A stretch of DNA of 64,000 bases from positions 24,623,204-24,687,203 of the forward strand of contig CM066919.1 of NCBI GenBank assembly GCA_033964015.1. The letters run 5' to 3'. Under the pieces are notes generated by a model. The model did no database searches. It was not told the origin of the DNA and was given only the letters and a program-made list of their open reading frames with translations. Below, piece after piece: positions 1 to 13,500 of the stretch. Each line of letters begins with the position of its first letter. Position 1 is the stretch's first letter. This DNA comes from Scolanthus callimorphus. Lineage: Eukaryota > Cnidaria > Anthozoa > Actiniaria > Edwardsiidae. A program made the position numbers and the translations under genes.

Positions 1-921
1 CACCCTGCACAGTATGTACCAGTAATGGAATTTTGGAGTCCAGGAAAATGGAATGTAATGCCTAAGAAGTATACTTATATCTAATTTATTGAATAGGATG
101 CCAACCTCTATTTGGCATTGATAATTTACTAGCTTCAAAAGCAGAATGGATTATAGAGGAAAAAGTATTTTGTAAGTAATATTGGACTCTAAATAAAAAT
201 AAACAGTAAAAGTGTACAAGCAATCTTTGCCAAACTTTGCAGATGTTCCACTGATGTCACCTACTATTGTGCCAACCAAAGGTCGATAGACTGATCCCGT
301 CTTTGCATTAATTAATACAAACAATGGACAGTTTTCCCTATGGAATTCAAAATGTCTGAACAACAAACTCGAAATTCGAAAATTTTAATAGATTCTTCAG
401 CTTTCGTGAGGCAAATATAAAACCCATGTATTATGAGCAAACTTCTAACACTTTCCTGCAATCGGTGTATTTTCCATGCTCTGTGCCAAAGCAGAATTTT
501 GGCTTGTCCAACATAGCAACAGTAACTAGGGAGTAGAACAATGAATGCGGGATCGGTCAATTGGTTCACAGAGCAAAGGGCAGTTTTTTTTTATAATTAC
601 CCTTTACCCTTGGATCCCAGGTCCCATGCTCTGGATCCCCTTTAACCAGGTACGTCAACCCAGTATATATATTTCTGGCTGAGGTAAACACTTTCAAGGC
701 CGAGGTCACAGTTTTTCCCTATACGGACGAACCTAGAGTGGATAAAACAAGCACACACAAATGGTAGGAAAATATTGCCCCTGTGCTCTAAGAACCAATC
801 AGAATGCAGAATTCGTTATCATGCCCTCTAGGGAAAAAAGTAAATATATGGCAGTTTGTCTTGAATTTTTCCCTGGAGACAGCAAAAAATATAGACTGAG
901 CAAAAAAATTTTTACAGAAAC
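1..921. other. Intergenic sequence, no gene recognised
   Basis: AT-rich sequence with only short open frames (up to 85 codons, minus strand, around 151-569) that show no motif or codon pattern I recognise. No RNA gene or promoter motif stands out. Confidence 0.5.
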
Positions 922-1254
922 CACAGGCAGACCAGACTAAATATCAGTGGATTGAGTATATTTGTGGTTGTAAATATCGTAAATAAAAGTCCACTACCAT
1001 AATTATGGTAGTGGGGATCGAGGTGAAAAGGAAAACAAGGGAAACCCCGCTGGAATGGACCTAAAACTCACCCAAATGGCAACGCAAGTAAGTCATATCG
1101 AGAATTATGAGAGTTTCATCGGATTTCAAGTAATTTCATCACCTCCACCAAATACAGTAAACAAGAGACATTATGAAGCGAAGAGACTTTTATTTACGAT
1201 ATTTACAACCACAAATATACTCAATCCACTGATATTTAGTCTGGTCTGCCTGTG
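922..1254. mobile_element. MITE-like DNA transposon with perfect 70-bp terminal inverted repeats
   Basis: Positions 922-991 are an exact reverse complement of 1185-1254 (70/70). The 7-bp sequence CAGAAAC directly abuts both outer ends (915-921 and 1255-1261), which looks like a target-site duplication. The 193-bp interior codes for nothing recognisable. A 24-bp perfect palindrome (991-1014) begins at the last base of the left arm. Termini start CACAGGCAGACC. The superfamily is not clear to me; a 7-bp duplication is uncommon. Identical arms imply recent insertion or gene conversion. Confidence 0.8.
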
Positions 1255-1261
1255 CAGAAAC

Positions 1262-1657
1262 TTGAAGAACCAAGTGCAGATTTTGATAGCAGACTAGAAG
1301 AGTGAGTCCTGGATGACACCAAGAACACGTGTGAACACAGTTTTCTGGCTGCTTTTTATAAGGTTACACGATTTTAGTTTTATGCTGACATTAGTCTTTA
1401 CAGCCTGCTAGTGCTAGGTAAGAAACTGAAGCAAAACATTAGAAAAAGTATATTTTATTGAATGATAAATAATATGGTTTCACTATATACTTCAATCTCA
1501 AAAGCCCAGTTGTTCCACTGTCCATCTTTTCAATTTGTTCGTATGATATAGTAACAGTGAAAAAGTAGATAAATATCTACGTGAAACAGGCTGTTCAGAG
1601 TCAGAATAAAAAGATGGTTGAGAAGCAAAGCGATCATGTCTTTTTAGTCATTTGGGT
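1262..1657. other. Intergenic sequence downstream of H4, no gene recognised
   Basis: Between the inverted-repeat element and the H4 3' processing signals. The purine-rich stretch that reads CTAAAAAGACA on the minus strand near 1638-1650 is a plausible histone downstream element (U7 snRNA binding) for the H4 pre-mRNA. Nothing else is recognised. Confidence 0.5.
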
Positions 1658-1673
1658 GGCTCTTAGAAGAGCC
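1658..1673 (-). terminator. Histone H4 mRNA 3' stem-loop
   Basis: On the minus strand this reads GGCTCTTCTAAGAGCC, a six-base stem with a four-base loop, matching the animal histone consensus GGYYYUUNUNARRRCC at every position. It lies 50 bases past the H4 stop codon. It would bind SLBP and direct U7-dependent cleavage without polyadenylation, which marks the gene as replication-dependent. Confidence 0.95.
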
Positions 1674-1723
1674 GGTTGATTTATATCCACTCGACGAAGT
1701 GGATGTTTCTTGACTTGAGGTGT

Positions 1724-2800
<1,077 letters not shown>

Positions 2801-2820
<20 letters not shown>

Positions 2821-2886
2821 TTCATTTTAGCCAATCACGACTGAATCTTATTCCACCAATCGGAGAGCAGCAGGTTTGCTATAAAA
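2801..2886 (+). promoter_or_regulatory. H3 core promoter: three CCAAT boxes and a TATA box
   Basis: CCAAT occurs at 2801-2805, 2831-2835 and 2856-2860, and TATAAAA at 2880-2886, about 83 bases before the H3 ATG. This is the classical arrangement for a replication-dependent histone promoter, with NF-Y-type CCAAT sites followed by TATA. Confidence 0.8.
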
Positions 2887-2953
2887 CCTACAAAGCGCGG
2901 GAATTTCGATTCATTTTCATCTTAGACTTCAAACTCTGTTATTTCGTAGCTGA

Positions 2954-3379
<426 letters not shown>

Positions 3380-3402
3380 ATTTGCTGCTCAAATCAAACA
3401 AA

Positions 3403-3418
3403 GGCTCTTTTAAGAGCC
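3403..3418 (+). terminator. Histone H3 mRNA 3' stem-loop
   Basis: GGCTCTTTTAAGAGCC forms a six-base stem with a four-base loop and matches the animal histone consensus. It begins 24 bases after the TAA stop. A short purine-rich stretch (TTTAAAAG) follows within 20 bases as a possible U7 target. Confidence 0.95.
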
Positions 3419-3795
3419 ACCAAATATTTAAAAGTCATGGTCGCCTGCTTCTTTCCCCTGGCAAATAAATTTCCCCTACAACGACACCATAATTATTGAC
3501 CTTGTCTCTGCCGCGAAAACCCTTCCCGCCATATCTTTCTTTCTGCAAACTCCACCGATTCTTATGAATAACATGCGAGCTCAAATCAATACAACCCATT
3601 TATTAGTAGAGCAAGCAAAAGTTCATTAGGTTTTCTCACTTTGTGGCAAAAATGTTTCATTGGGAACAACTTCAATTTCACATGAGAGGTCATGAGTAAT
3701 TCGCGATCGGACTGAAGAAAGACACCTGCTAGCAGGGGTACGAAGTCTGTTTCCCACGGAAACGGCATGTGAGGAAAATCCAATGTGTATAGTAA
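3419..3795. other. Intergenic sequence after H3, no gene recognised
   Basis: Spacer between the H3 processing site and a MITE. Only short, uninformative open frames are present. Confidence 0.5.
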
Positions 3796-4104
3796 AGGCC
3801 GGTTTATACTTGCGGTTTTTGTTGCGGCGATTTTTCTCGCGCGGAGTTGCAATTCCAACTCTCTAGTGTAAACGAGATGCAAATCCGGTGCGATTTCTGT
3901 GCTCTCTTTTCTTCAAATCGCATCAAGTTGCAAAGAGTTTCGAACAAGTTTGAAATCTCTGCGACAAAAATGTTGGCAGATCGCGCCGAATTGTACCTAG
4001 TTTTTATACAGTGATTTCAAGTTGACGAAGGGTTGACGTGCGAGAAAAATCGCCGGGACTCGCGCGACAAAACTTGCAGCAAAAAGTGCAGTGTAAACCG
4101 GCCT
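3796..4104. mobile_element. PIF/Harbinger-like MITE
   Basis: The termini are inverted repeats: AGGCCGGTTTATACT at the left, and AGGCCGGTTTACACT read inward from the right. Further complementarity includes CGGCGATTTTTCTCGC in both arms. The trinucleotide TAA flanks both sides (3793-3795, 4105-4107), the target duplication typical of PIF/Harbinger transposons. No transposase is encoded, so it is non-autonomous. Confidence 0.75.
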
Positions 4105-4107
4105 TAA

Positions 4108-4590
4108 AGAAGTCTACTTCGTATAAATATTTTTCACGGCCTCTGTCTTCTCATTGGGACTCGCATGCCATTATTGCTTTTTCTTTTATACGTTCTTGCA
4201 TTCTTGTGTTTCTTCAGAAAAAGAAAACTTCGCCTCCAAGCATAAGAAAGCGGAATGGGAGACAACTCCCCGTCCCACAATCGAGGTTTTGCAGTTTTTC
4301 GGAACACAGTGCCTGCGCACCTCTACGCATAATAAAATAAAAATTAGCTTTGTCGAAAATTGGCATATCGATCTTGCAAAATTTGCATCAAAAGAAAGAC
4401 TTTTCTGAAGTCGTTGGGTACCCTGTCTTTGCTTATACTCCACAGCTCCTGGCACTAGCTGGTGCACGCGGTCGAGGTTGGTGACGGCGTCCATCTTCTC
4501 GTCTGCCTTTGTCAAGACTTCTTCTTTTAAAAATACCGAATTTAGTCGCTCCAAACAGCATTAAAACCGCGAATACACAATCCTTCGACG
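4108..4590 (+). promoter_or_regulatory. Putative promoter and 5' leader of the FET gene
   Basis: Sequence between the MITE and the FET start codon. No TATA box is evident at a sensible distance, as expected for a housekeeping RNA-binding protein gene. The ATG at 4591 is in a good context (CGACGATGG). A minus-strand open frame (4186-4554) crosses this stretch but has no recognisable homology. The transcription start cannot be placed from sequence alone. Confidence 0.4.
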
Positions 4591-7500
4591 ATGGGAGATC
4601 AAAGCTGTGAGTATATGTCATACTTTTAGGTCGAAAATTATGAACAAATTACTTAAAATGAAGTCAGAATTTAACTTTGAAAATCGACATGGCGCTGAAA
4701 CTCCGAAAGGTGTCATTGTCAAAGAAGCTCCGAACGACTTTGCTGAATTTACAACATACTTTTTACATGAGTGACGGAAATTAGTTTTATTATGTAGATA
4801 ATTGTCCCTTTTATAGGTAAATGTTAAAAGGAAAGAGTTTTATACTTTTCTAGCTCTGCAATTTGATCGCCTGGCGTTGACCCAAGTCGACCGCGTGGCC
4901 ATGTTACACGCGAACCATTTCACAATCCAGCTTACTACTTTCCACAAAACTAAACGAGCTTGTTTCTTTTTGAAGTAAAACTTATTTGCTAAAATGAAAC
5001 TTCAGTGATGGGCATTCCTTTTAGGCTGAATTTGCCAAGCATGCATACTCTCATAAAGTCTAATTTATTATAGAGCAGATTTCAGATGACCATCGTGAAA
5101 GTAACGCAATTGTGCAATCACTAGCCAATCAGAAACAAGAGTAATTACAACTTACTGCTGAATGGTTTCCAGCCCAGCCAATCAGGAGCCGAACCAATTG
5201 GCTAGTAATTCCTTGCTTGTAATTAGTTCGCAAGTTGATTGGTTGATAGAAATAAGCAGCCAATGAGAAAGCAAACCAATTGCAAACACGACGGTCATCT
5301 GAAATCCGCTCTAAGTCCCAAATTCAAGTTAGATATTAGCATTGATCCTTGAGGATTCATCCTTGAACGTGTTGTCCTTAGCAAATACGTCTGTTTTAGT
5401 AATTAAAACGAATGGCATCATTTTTATTTTCAGATTCCTCTGGCTATAGCCAACAAGGCTATGGAGGTTCTACAGGAGGGTAAGTGTTATAAGTATGTTT
5501 CAGTTTACGATATCTATTTAAGGTCTAATCAAATCCATTTTGTTCAGATATGCTGGTTATGGACAGTACCAACAAAGTGCTGGTGGGTACCAGTCTGGCG
5601 GTTATCAGTCAGGGAGTACGCAGCCAGCTGCTGCTGTTGCTGCTGCTCCTGCTCCAGCTGCTCCTGCTGCACCCACCTCTTACTCAGGCTACCAAAGTGG
5701 TACTGCCACAAGCTACCAGACACCAAGCAGTGGCAGTTACGGCAGCTCTTCATATCAGCAGTCTGGAGGATATGGCCAGTACCAGCAGCCACAACAGAGT
5801 GGCGGCTATCAGCAGAGTGGTGGCTACCAGTCTGGATCGGGTGGTTCAGCATATCAAAGTGGTGGCACCAGTGGTGGCTACCAACAGTCTAGTGGTGGCT
5901 ATCAAGGCAGCTCCTCTGCTGGCTATCAAGGCGGAAGCTCCGGTGGATACCAAGGCGCCAGCTCAGGTGGTTATGGAGGAGACAAATCTGGAGGTGGTGG
6001 TGGCGGCGGTTACCAGTCAGAGTCTAGGTATTCAGGTGGTGGTGGAGGTGGCAGTTATGGCGGAAGCAGAGGTGACTATGGAGGCGGCGGATACAAAGGG
6101 TAAGTTTGGATTCCTTTTATGTTGGTTGTATATTAGACTTGGGTCCTTGGGCATCCTTCCAATATGAGGCTCAAAATGTTTATATTATATTGTAGTTGAA
6201 TAGCTGGTTTTAGTGGATCCGAAACAATGACACTATTAAAGTTGCTTAGTTCCTATTGAAAAACCTGAAATACTTCACAAATTTGCTATCAATGTAAATT
6301 TTTAGTTGCAAAAGAGAAATATATCTAGTTACTTGTGTGGCAGTTTCAAGCCTGGTGTGATACAATGATTTCAACCGGGGGGAGGAAATTGCACAGCAAT
6401 CCCACATCCAATATTGGAAATGGGATGAAATACATTTTGAAGGGAACATTTTCAGAATATCTTGCTGTATTCACAACTTATCACTCCACTTTTCTGTTTT
6501 GAGGTTTTATGGAATGAATGTTGTTTATTGACACTCTATAGCACATGTGCCAGTATATTACAGTATATACAATGCTAAAGTATATGATGTTTATTGCCAT
6601 AGTTGTTCAAACTGGTTGTATCAGACTGCAATATGAAAAAACTTACTAGTTACAGTTATTTTTTGGTTCCCTCTATTTCCACATAACTTTGTTGTACTAA
6701 AAACAATTTATAGTGTGAGGCTTATTATAACTAACTAAGTATGCCTACCAGAGAAAACTACCTGGATATGAAAAAAAATCCACCACTGCCATGGAATATC
6801 CAACTCCCTTTGTGGTGGGGAATGAATCTTCTCCGGGCATAGAGGGGGTTGTATAGTAAACTATACTGTTTATAACTACTGCTTGTATTTGGAGTAGAGA
6901 ATAGAGTGGATTTCAGATGACTGTAGTTGACTGTAATTCACAATTACTTTGTAATTACTCTGATAGGTTTTATTCAGAATTGATGTAATCACTTCGCAAT
7001 TGTTTTCACTACAGTCTTGTGAAATTTGCTCTATTCTATGTGGTTGGACATAATAGCCTTCAGGGATGGCGGAACAGTTTTCAAAGTGGGAGGCTCATTA
7101 GTAAGATTGTATGGCAAGGTGCGGGGCTGAGTTCAGTGAAAATGTATGAAAACATGGTGAAATGTGGGCTCTGCCGTCATAAATGTATGGTAGTCGTATG
7201 GGAACCTCTACAATATCAGAAATTAGTGTGCACATTATTATTGCATTGATAACACTGTTTACAATCATTCACTTAAAATGAAATACAGTGAAGGAGGCAT
7301 TTTTTTCTAGTTTGCAAGCTGTTATGCCCATCCCTATGACCCTGAATTCAATGCCAATATTTTCAGGGTTTATATGGGATGCAGTGGTGAGAAAGGAAAT
7401 TTCATATGGGACCATGGCTCCATAATATCGTTGAGGAAAGGGCCATCCTACAATGGGCCATTCTGGAAAAAAAAACATGGGCCATAGCACAGCAAATAAA

Positions 7501-10500
7501 CTTTTGAGTACAATAGTATACAGTGTTGCATACATTTTATCTCATTGTTCCATCTCAAGTCACATGGAATTTCTGCTGATTCTCCATCTTTTATCACTTC
7601 TGTAGTTGACATCCTCTCCAAAAAAAAAAAAGACAACATAGATCACTGATTTTTGAACATACAATATTTTTAATGGGAACCAACAAGGTAATTTTTCGTA
7701 TGAATGCGACTATGGAGCATGGCGCAGCCCCATCCTAATCACTGTGCATGTGTTATTGTTCTATTTAATGCTGTCACTATTGCAGTGATAGCTGAATTAC
7801 AGTGTGGGCCAGAATCCTACTACTACAACTAGATCTAAAATCATACAGTCCCAAAATCCCTAACAGTGGTCAGACCTACTACTGTCAAAGCAAAGGGAAT
7901 AAACATGCTTAAACACAGACCTTATTGGCATAACATAATTAAAAAGGTTCAATACTCCTGGCTTTGACAAAATTCAATTCTTTTATAGCAATGTATTTTA
8001 GAGCAATATCCATCTGCCCCCGGTAAGAGGTTTGGATTATAGGTATAGGCTTCACATGTCAGAATATTGCACTTCTAAAGTTCATTAGTTCCATGTCAAT
8101 GGATGAACCCTATATTGGCCATGTGTAATGTCTATAAATCCCAATAAGTCACTACATATGGAGTACCTTATTTATATCTACAATATAGACACTCGTGTTT
8201 AACGAGTACCCCGGTTAGGGGTGTAGTGCATATGGGTGTACAAGGGTGGACCCTTGTCAACCCAGGACCGGCTGCACCTTGTTTTTATATCACTTGATAA
8301 AACACTCGTTCCATCTGTAGTCAGCCACTTGATGTTATAGCACATTTCATTTTTTTCAAAGAAGACAAACAAATACAGGTATAAATCTTGAAATGGCCAT
8401 ATAAAACAAAGTTTCATACCATACTACATACTACTACATGATTTACCAAATTCAATTGAGAATGTTGCTTTACATTATCTAAAGCAGCCGATGGTAATGG
8501 CTGCTTTCTTTTACCTTGGTATGTAGCTAGGCTGACAAAATGGAGGCTGACAAAGACACATGCCTACCTGCTATTTTTGTCAAGAAGTTGGGGGATGGTA
8601 TCTCTGTAATATGCTTTCCCCTGCTATACTGGTACAAAATTGGTTTGTAGTGCGAGTAGCCATGTTATCTACCAGGTTTGTTTGTTAACAGCTACATTTT
8701 ATAGTCTGCCTCTAAGGGTCCAATGCATAAATTTACCCCATCATTGACTATATGACAGTACATCATGAGTGCCCACTGTGAATATTGTGGGAAATTTACT
8801 GGTTGTAATGTAGGAGATGTGACTTCAAACTGTTAGAGCTATAAACAAAGAGTAATTTGGTATCATGACTGCAGTTTTTTTGTGTTCTACAATGCAATGT
8901 AGAGACATACAGTATTTCATGCTTGCCCCATGCTAGCACTTAGTACAAGATGTAAGCTTTATTTAATTTGAGCAGGCACAAGCAGTTTGCTGATGAGAAG
9001 GTTTTTTTGGCCAGTAGTTTTTGACCGCCTCCCACAGGAACTAACAATTAAAAAAATTATTATATTACAGTCAAAGCTCTCTGAGCAACTGCTCTCGTAA
9101 GCGACCAGCTCCCATAACAACCATTTTCCCAAAACCCCGTTTGAAATGTCACGTAAACTCCGTTATTTCAAGCTCTTGTAAGCGATCGCCTTATCGATCT
9201 GCGATATGCGACCAGCTCCGTTAGTGACCACAATTTCAAATCACCAACATAGATTTTCTATTGTTTTAAGCTCTCGTAAGCGACCACCGTACTTTTTGTC
9301 TTTAAAACATCAGTCATCACCTCATAAATATCTAAACTGATACAAGCTGCACCGGTGAAATGCTATTTTCTATGTACATATTTGCGGTTATCTATTCTTA
9401 CTTAAAGTCGGGAAATAAATCAAACTATTTTAAGCATTAGTATCACTTGATTTTTTCTAGATTTATTGTACTATACTCTCGTAAGCGACCAACACCTATT
9501 GTTCAAGTAGTAAGCCGCTTGGTGGTCGCTTACGAGAGCCGTTCTCGTAAGCGACCAGCTCCAACCGCAATTTTCAGCTACCGAGGTGGTCGCTTACGAG
9601 AGCTTCGACTGTATTAGCGAGATAGCTATAGGTTTGTCTTTGTTTTTCTCCGTATCAAGAAATTTGCATTCACCATGTTACAAAATGATTGGTTTTTACA
9701 AAGCAACAATGGAGGTCTCGGAATTTTACTGTGTCATGATTGGTTAAAGCAGCCAGTAATCACGTGTACAGTTCATGCAAATGACGCAAGGTATAATGTT
9801 TGTTTTTCCAAGCTGCTCAGGTCAACATTATTGGTAATTAGAAATGTCATAGTTTAACTGAGAAAGATATGGTTTTTGAGTTTCAAATCTCACGCAGAGA
9901 TAGATTTGAGGTCATAGAAGCTGGCTCAGTGAAAAACTGGGTTCATTATTGCGGAAAGCTAATAAAACTATGCAAGATTGTGCTCGCTGTTCGGCTTTTC
10001 CGTTTGATGAACCATGGGTGCTAGGAAAAGTTGAGAAGTGGAAAAGCTTGAATTTATGGTACTGGGCACTACAATAAAAACCTCTCAAATATTGCTGAAC
10101 ATCAATATTATTGTTGCTCAAAAAACTACTTCTGACAGCTTTGAAATTGCTTAAAACATTGATATGACATTGCTTTGTGGATCGTGCTGGACAAATTCAG
10201 AAGGCAATAAATCCTACACTAGGTGAAGGGCAGGAGGGTCTGTAGCATTCTTTTTGCATCTGAAACCATGGTTAAAACTCTTCTGGTGCTAATTGATAAG
10301 ACACTATATTTAATAATCTAATCAACATAATTTCATTATCAACCCTACTTTCCAAGAGTGCCATGTCTGACGAAAGTTATTTGAAACAGCTGTATACTAT
10401 ACGGTGCCGTAAGATGTGATGATATCTTTAATCTTTAATTTAAGTAATTGCACTTAGCATAATGCTAATATATCAGGCTTTGCAAGCACAGAACAATTCC

Positions 10501-13500
10501 TTTATTACCTATGTCAAATCTGATTACACCAGAAGACAATTAATTTGAAACAACTGATAATGATGGTGCTTCTCATTGACTTCTGGAAAAGATCTAGCAT
10601 TACATCGAGCAACCACCGATTTCAGGTGGACTAAACATCATTTAGCACAGGAGATAAAAGCCTGTGAGGCTTCTTGTTTCTAAAGAATCATGGTTGTGAC
10701 AAAGAAACTTTGCATATCTAGATTGTAGTTCCTTTATTGATGTGACGACTGCTAATGGCCCTGCTAATTGGTTTACATGAAAGAGCAAGTACAATCATAC
10801 AGAATAAAGCTAAAATAGCTACAATGCAAAAGAAATAAACCAGTAACAATGAATATCAGCAAAATAATACTGCAGCTGTGATTACCTTTCGCTTGGAAAA
10901 AGGCACAGTTGTGTTCACTAGGCAGTGTTCCAGGTTTCACAGATGCTCACAGGCAGTATTCCAGGTTTTTAATGTAAACAAAGTACCAAAGTCTTTGCGA
11001 GTTCATTATTTCTAAAGAATCACGGTTTCAGACTTCATACCACTGAATGCTTCCAGGCGTCTTGTTATTATTATTATTATTGTTATTATTATTATCAATA
11101 GACAATAATTTGAATGAAATACACTGCTGCGACTTGTATATTGTTATAACACATTTTTGGGCAAGAATCTTCTGAACTGCACTTGCCAAATGTGTAACTT
11201 GAGTCCAAAGTATTATCACTTAAGTAGTGTGAGCTAAACTGGCGTGAAAAAGGCTTATTATGGATATGTTAGACTGGCTATACTAATAGGAAGTCTGCAA
11301 GTATTTGTTGCAGCTTCAATTCGCTCGTTGCAAGACCACCAACTCAAAATTTCTCAGTGCTTGACATATTGTTAGGTTAACAACTCTATTAGATTTCACA
11401 TGACTTGTGAGTAATTCGCAATTACTTTGTAATTACACCCATACATTTTGTTCAGAATTGGTGTGATTACTTTTTGGGGGCCATTCACAGAGATAGCTTA
11501 GCATGTTGTTTTTCAAGAAAATGCATTAATTTAAAATGTGCTCATAATGTTAGCAGATTTCAGACAACTGTTGAAATCAAATCAGACTTGCGTTTTCTAC
11601 ATGTCGCTATTGGCTGAGGTCTTGGGTCTTGGTTAGTCAGCCAATCAGACTAAAATAAAAATAAGAAACAGTAACTTTTGTGTTCTTTGGTCACAACTAA
11701 ATGCAATTTGTATACACCTAATTCATAAAAGGTTGCTTTGGTGATTGGCATTTGGTCTTTGGGCTTTTATTACTCCTGGTGCATTCCAGTATCCGAATAC
11801 TCTGTCACAATAGGTTCGTCAATTCTCAAAATTCACACAGAGCTGAGTCACTTTATAGAACTGTTCTATAAGCAGAACAACCAAATGTTATGAGAAAGTT
11901 GTCTCCATACACAATGCTATGATTTGGATAAGAATTTGATCAGTGACTTTTAGGCTCATAGTTAGTCATTCTGATCTTCGGCATCTGCAAATCAGTTGTC
12001 CATTTCTCCAAAACACAATATAAGTCACAACTTGAAACATAGCTAATATGTTGAGAATCATATAATAAAACCTTACAAAATGTTGCCATTTTGGAGCCTT
12101 GAACTAACCATTTTGACCAACCTGTAGCTCAACAATGAGTGTAGCATTTTTGTAAAGCAGATCACTAGGTAGGTAGTAAAACTTTATTTAGACATGCTTG
12201 CCCAACAACTTGAGCTGATTTCCACAAGGGGAGTGTGGACTGAAAAGTTATTCAGTTATTAGTAAGTAGGCTAAAGAAATATTATTATTAAGTAGGCTAA
12301 AGAAATAATCTTCCCCCAAATGCAATGGAAGTAATGAAAGCCCAACCCCAGCTACCAAAGCAAGCCTTTTTGTGTATACTTTGTCCTCTAATTTGTCAGC
12401 AGTTTAATTATTTTATGATTTACTTTGCATTTAGTTTTTAAAACTATAATTCTGAAATTTAGAATTTCATTGCTTACATTTTGACTCAATTGCATAGGCA
12501 ACATAAAGAGCTAGTTTGCTCAGCAGAGCTAGAGAATGATAAGTTTTGAATATCAATGAAGGGTGGTGAATAAAATATTAGAAAAGGTGAACTTATAATG
12601 GCATGGTGCAATGTTTGATTTACAGAAAATCTCTGGGCTAAAAGCCTTTTGCTTGGTGTAATGTTTTCCCATTTCAGATCACATGGCATTCATTTGAATA
12701 ATCTTTCTTTTTTTTCTTTGTTTGGGATGCTTCCATATTCATTTATCCTTCTGGCATAGCAGAAAAATAAAGAAAGCATACTCATCGGAATGACACATGA
12801 TCTGAAAAAAAAAAAACATTAGACCCAAATGAAAGAGGTCTATTGCAGCATTTCAAAAAATTAGTTCATTTACAATCCTCATAATCTCTTGCCCTGTGCT
12901 CCTACATTTTCAAGGCTACTTTAGAGGCAAGTTTTGAAATGTGTGAATTCTTGGGTGGCAAAGGTCCATTAGCTCATGAGATATCAACTTGAAATATTCT
13001 AATTATGTCCCATTCACTACCTTTTATTTATATTCAGAACTTATTATATTCTTAAAAATGCATACACCTATTTTAGAAAAGGTTGTACCATCACAAATGT
13101 CTGTTACAGCCCATAATGCATCATGGGATCAAAAGGGTACACCAAAACAGAATCATGAACTCTAGTTTTAAGGACAAATAGACATACTTATCACTCTGCT
13201 TATGCAAAATGATTCTAGAACTTGTACTTGGTACAGTACATTTTGTAATTGGTTATCTATCCATGAAAATTTCGTTCTTCTTGGTTTCTCCTATGATGCA
13301 CCTACAACAGACAGTAGTGGTGTTGTAAACTTTCCTAAAATAGGTGTATGCTTATGACTGAAAACTGTAAACAAAAGATCTTATACATGAAACATTGGGG
13401 AACCAGCATTAGCTGTTTCCAAAGTGAAATGTCATAATCCATCCCTACATGAATCATGATTCTCCATGTTGTGCTACTAATACGTTGGCCTCATAGTGAG

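Noticed and set aside
4186..4621. Minus-strand frames of 122 and 62 codons upstream of the FET gene
   Set aside because: They overlap the FET promoter and exon 1 in antisense and show no family motif.
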